Shown here in pieces: positions 5,551 to 6,386 of a DNA stretch of 6,386 nucleotides. The notes under the pieces were generated by a model. It had not been told where the DNA came from and did no database searches. It was given only the letters and a program-made list of their open reading frames with translations. Numbering within the stretch: position 1 is the stretch's first letter; every line of letters begins with the position of its first letter. The translations under genes and the position numbers were made by a program. Origin of the DNA: Bacillota bacterium (GTDB lineage Bacteria > Bacillota > Clostridia > Oscillospirales > Oscillospiraceae); NCBI GenBank assembly GCA_009781925.1, contig WQUU01000085.1:1-6386 (forward strand). The letters are read 5' to 3'.

Positions 5551-6386
5551 ATGAAAAAACGGGTTATCTCCTTTGCGCTGGTTCTATGTTTTCTGATGAG
5601 CCTGGTCACCGTACTCGCCCCGACAAAGGCCGAGGCCGCCGCGCCGCCGGCACTCGCATCGGGCACGAATGCCACCACGCCCCACGCCGCCTGGAACTCC
5701 GCCACCGCCCCTACGGCGGCGCAGAACTTTTGGGAACTGATCAACGGTATCCCGGCGGGCAACGCCTACGCGCGCTATCCCTTCCCACAGCACGACGTGT
5801 ATACGATCCCGGCGGGGATGCCGACCGCCGTGGGAACCCAGACCGGCCTGAGCGCCACGGCGGCCCAGACCGCGATGGACAACACGATTCTCACAAACTT
5901 TCTAAACATCCTCAAGAACGACGTCTTCATTGACACCGGGGCATCCAGCGGCGCTACGCCGCAGACGGATGTCAATAAATTTCAATTGGCATTCTATCAC
6001 TTGAGCGACGACCATAAGGGGAACCTCTCGCTGACCGTCTCCGAGACCCACGGCTACTGCACGCTGGAGCTGGCTCTGATGGCCGGCTGCGAGCAATGGC
6101 TGAAAAGCAACGGTTACACATTTTATGGCAACTGCACCAACCTCCAGCAGTATTACAACGCGGCGTTGCGCACCTACATATGGAACCGGAGCGTCAGCGG
6201 AACTACCGTAGTTGCGAGTAACGGCACTTCCTATCCGAATCCCATAGCCGGCTGGTACACGAATATTTCAAACGCAAATTATACCGGTTCAGGCAGGGCG
6301 TCACGCCAGTCACATCTGATGAGCTGGGTAGTCAGCCCTCTGACCCTGCTGACCAGCGGCAACACAGCCGCCGGACGCGGCGTCAA
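5551..6386 (+). CDS. Secreted glycoside hydrolase family 8-like enzyme (chitosanase/beta-glucanase type), C-terminus beyond right edge
   Basis: The frame is open from ATG at 5551 to the edge, 278 residues plus two bases. A classical signal peptide (MKKR, hydrophobic core, cleavage after AEA at 27-29) predicts export. PFPQHDVYT (77-85), AMDNTI (108-113) and TVSETHGY (162-169) align by eye with the opening of the GH8 (alpha/alpha)6-barrel as I recall it from Bacillus chitosanases, in which an FPQ-x-x-Y segment precedes an SEAHGYGM-like motif. E165 would be the catalytic acid. HLMSWV (255-260) resembles the LMAW segment that precedes the ATDGDLDIA region, which here lies outside the window. Oddities are C170 where the family has Gly, and long insertions with further cysteines at 180 and 194. 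GGAGGG (5533-5538) is 12 bases from the ATG; a TTG at 5545, in frame, is better spaced. GH8 members hydrolyse chitosan, lichenan, cellulose or xylan; the substrate is unresolved. Confidence 0.72.
   Translation, partial: MKKRVISFALVLCFLMSLVTVLAPTKAEAAAPPALASGTNATTPHAAWNSATAPTAAQNFWELINGIPAGNAYARYPFPQHDVYTIPAGMPTAVGTQTGLSATAAQTAMDNTILTNFLNILKNDVFIDTGASSGATPQTDVNKFQLAFYHLSDDHKGNLSLTVSETHGYCTLELALMAGCEQWLKSNGYTFYGNCTNLQQYYNAALRTYIWNRSVSGTTVVASNGTSYPNPIAGWYTNISNANYTGSGRASRQSHLMSWVVSPLTLLTSGNTAAGRGV

Noticed and set aside
5472..5933. A 153-codon open frame overlapping the start of the secreted hydrolase in another frame
   Set aside because: Beyond position 5551 it is out of frame with a convincing signal peptide and GH8-like sequence, and its product is Arg/Gly-rich without a domain; it has no good ribosome site.
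1..6386. Search for CRISPR arrays, tRNA/rRNA genes, insertion sequences, attachment sites and riboswitches
   Set aside because: No repeat-spacer array, no cloverleaf-like or rRNA sequence, no transposase or long terminal inverted repeats, and no leader long enough for a riboswitch before the operon were seen by eye. The 220-base region before the hydrolase shows no conserved RNA motif that I recognise.

Overview
This window looks like a carbohydrate-uptake locus from a moderately GC-rich Bacillota bacterium, probably a Clostridia-type anaerobe. The evidence is the strong GGAGG-type ribosome binding sites, TTG start codons, SigA-type promoters, a Gram-positive lipoprotein with a Thr/Ala/Pro-rich linker behind its lipobox, and a CUT1 sugar ABC transporter with no ATPase gene beside it. 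No species can be named from the sequence alone.

Layout. Positions 825 to 1 (minus strand) encode a LacI-family repressor that runs off the left edge. The 188-base divergent intergenic region holds two back-to-back SigA promoters and two LacI-type palindromes. One palindrome lies on the -35 box of the repressor's own promoter and the other on the predicted start point of the transport operon. On the plus strand the operon then encodes permease 1 (1014-1901), permease 2 (TTG start overlapping the previous stop, 1898-2773), a lipoprotein solute-binding protein (2817-4259), a perfect GC-rich intercistronic stem-loop, and a BadF/BcrA-type (N-acetylglucosamine-kinase-like) sugar kinase (TTG start, 4341-5330). 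A 220-base intergenic region follows. It carries a third copy of the LacI-type palindrome and an 11-bp tandem direct repeat, but no clear terminator and no convincing promoter. From 5551 to the right edge is the 5' part of a secreted protein that resembles glycoside hydrolase family 8 (GH8), cut off by the window.

How it may work together (inference). The secreted GH8-like enzyme would cut a beta-1,4-linked polysaccharide outside the cell. The lipoprotein and the two permeases, powered by a shared MsmK/UgpC-type ATPase encoded elsewhere, would import the oligosaccharides. The kinase would phosphorylate a released sugar. GH8 includes chitosanases, and the BadF/BcrA family includes GlcNAc, glucosamine and MurNAc kinases, so chitosan or another amino-sugar polymer is a reasonable candidate substrate, with beta-glucan the main alternative. 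The LacI protein probably represses its own gene and the transport operon, and perhaps the hydrolase, through the shared 16-bp operator (consensus TRTMAANCGATTTACA), with an imported sugar as inducer. The locus is a coherent but recognisable type of system. The parts most worth checking are the shared operator, the substrate, and the unusual residues in the GH8-like protein.
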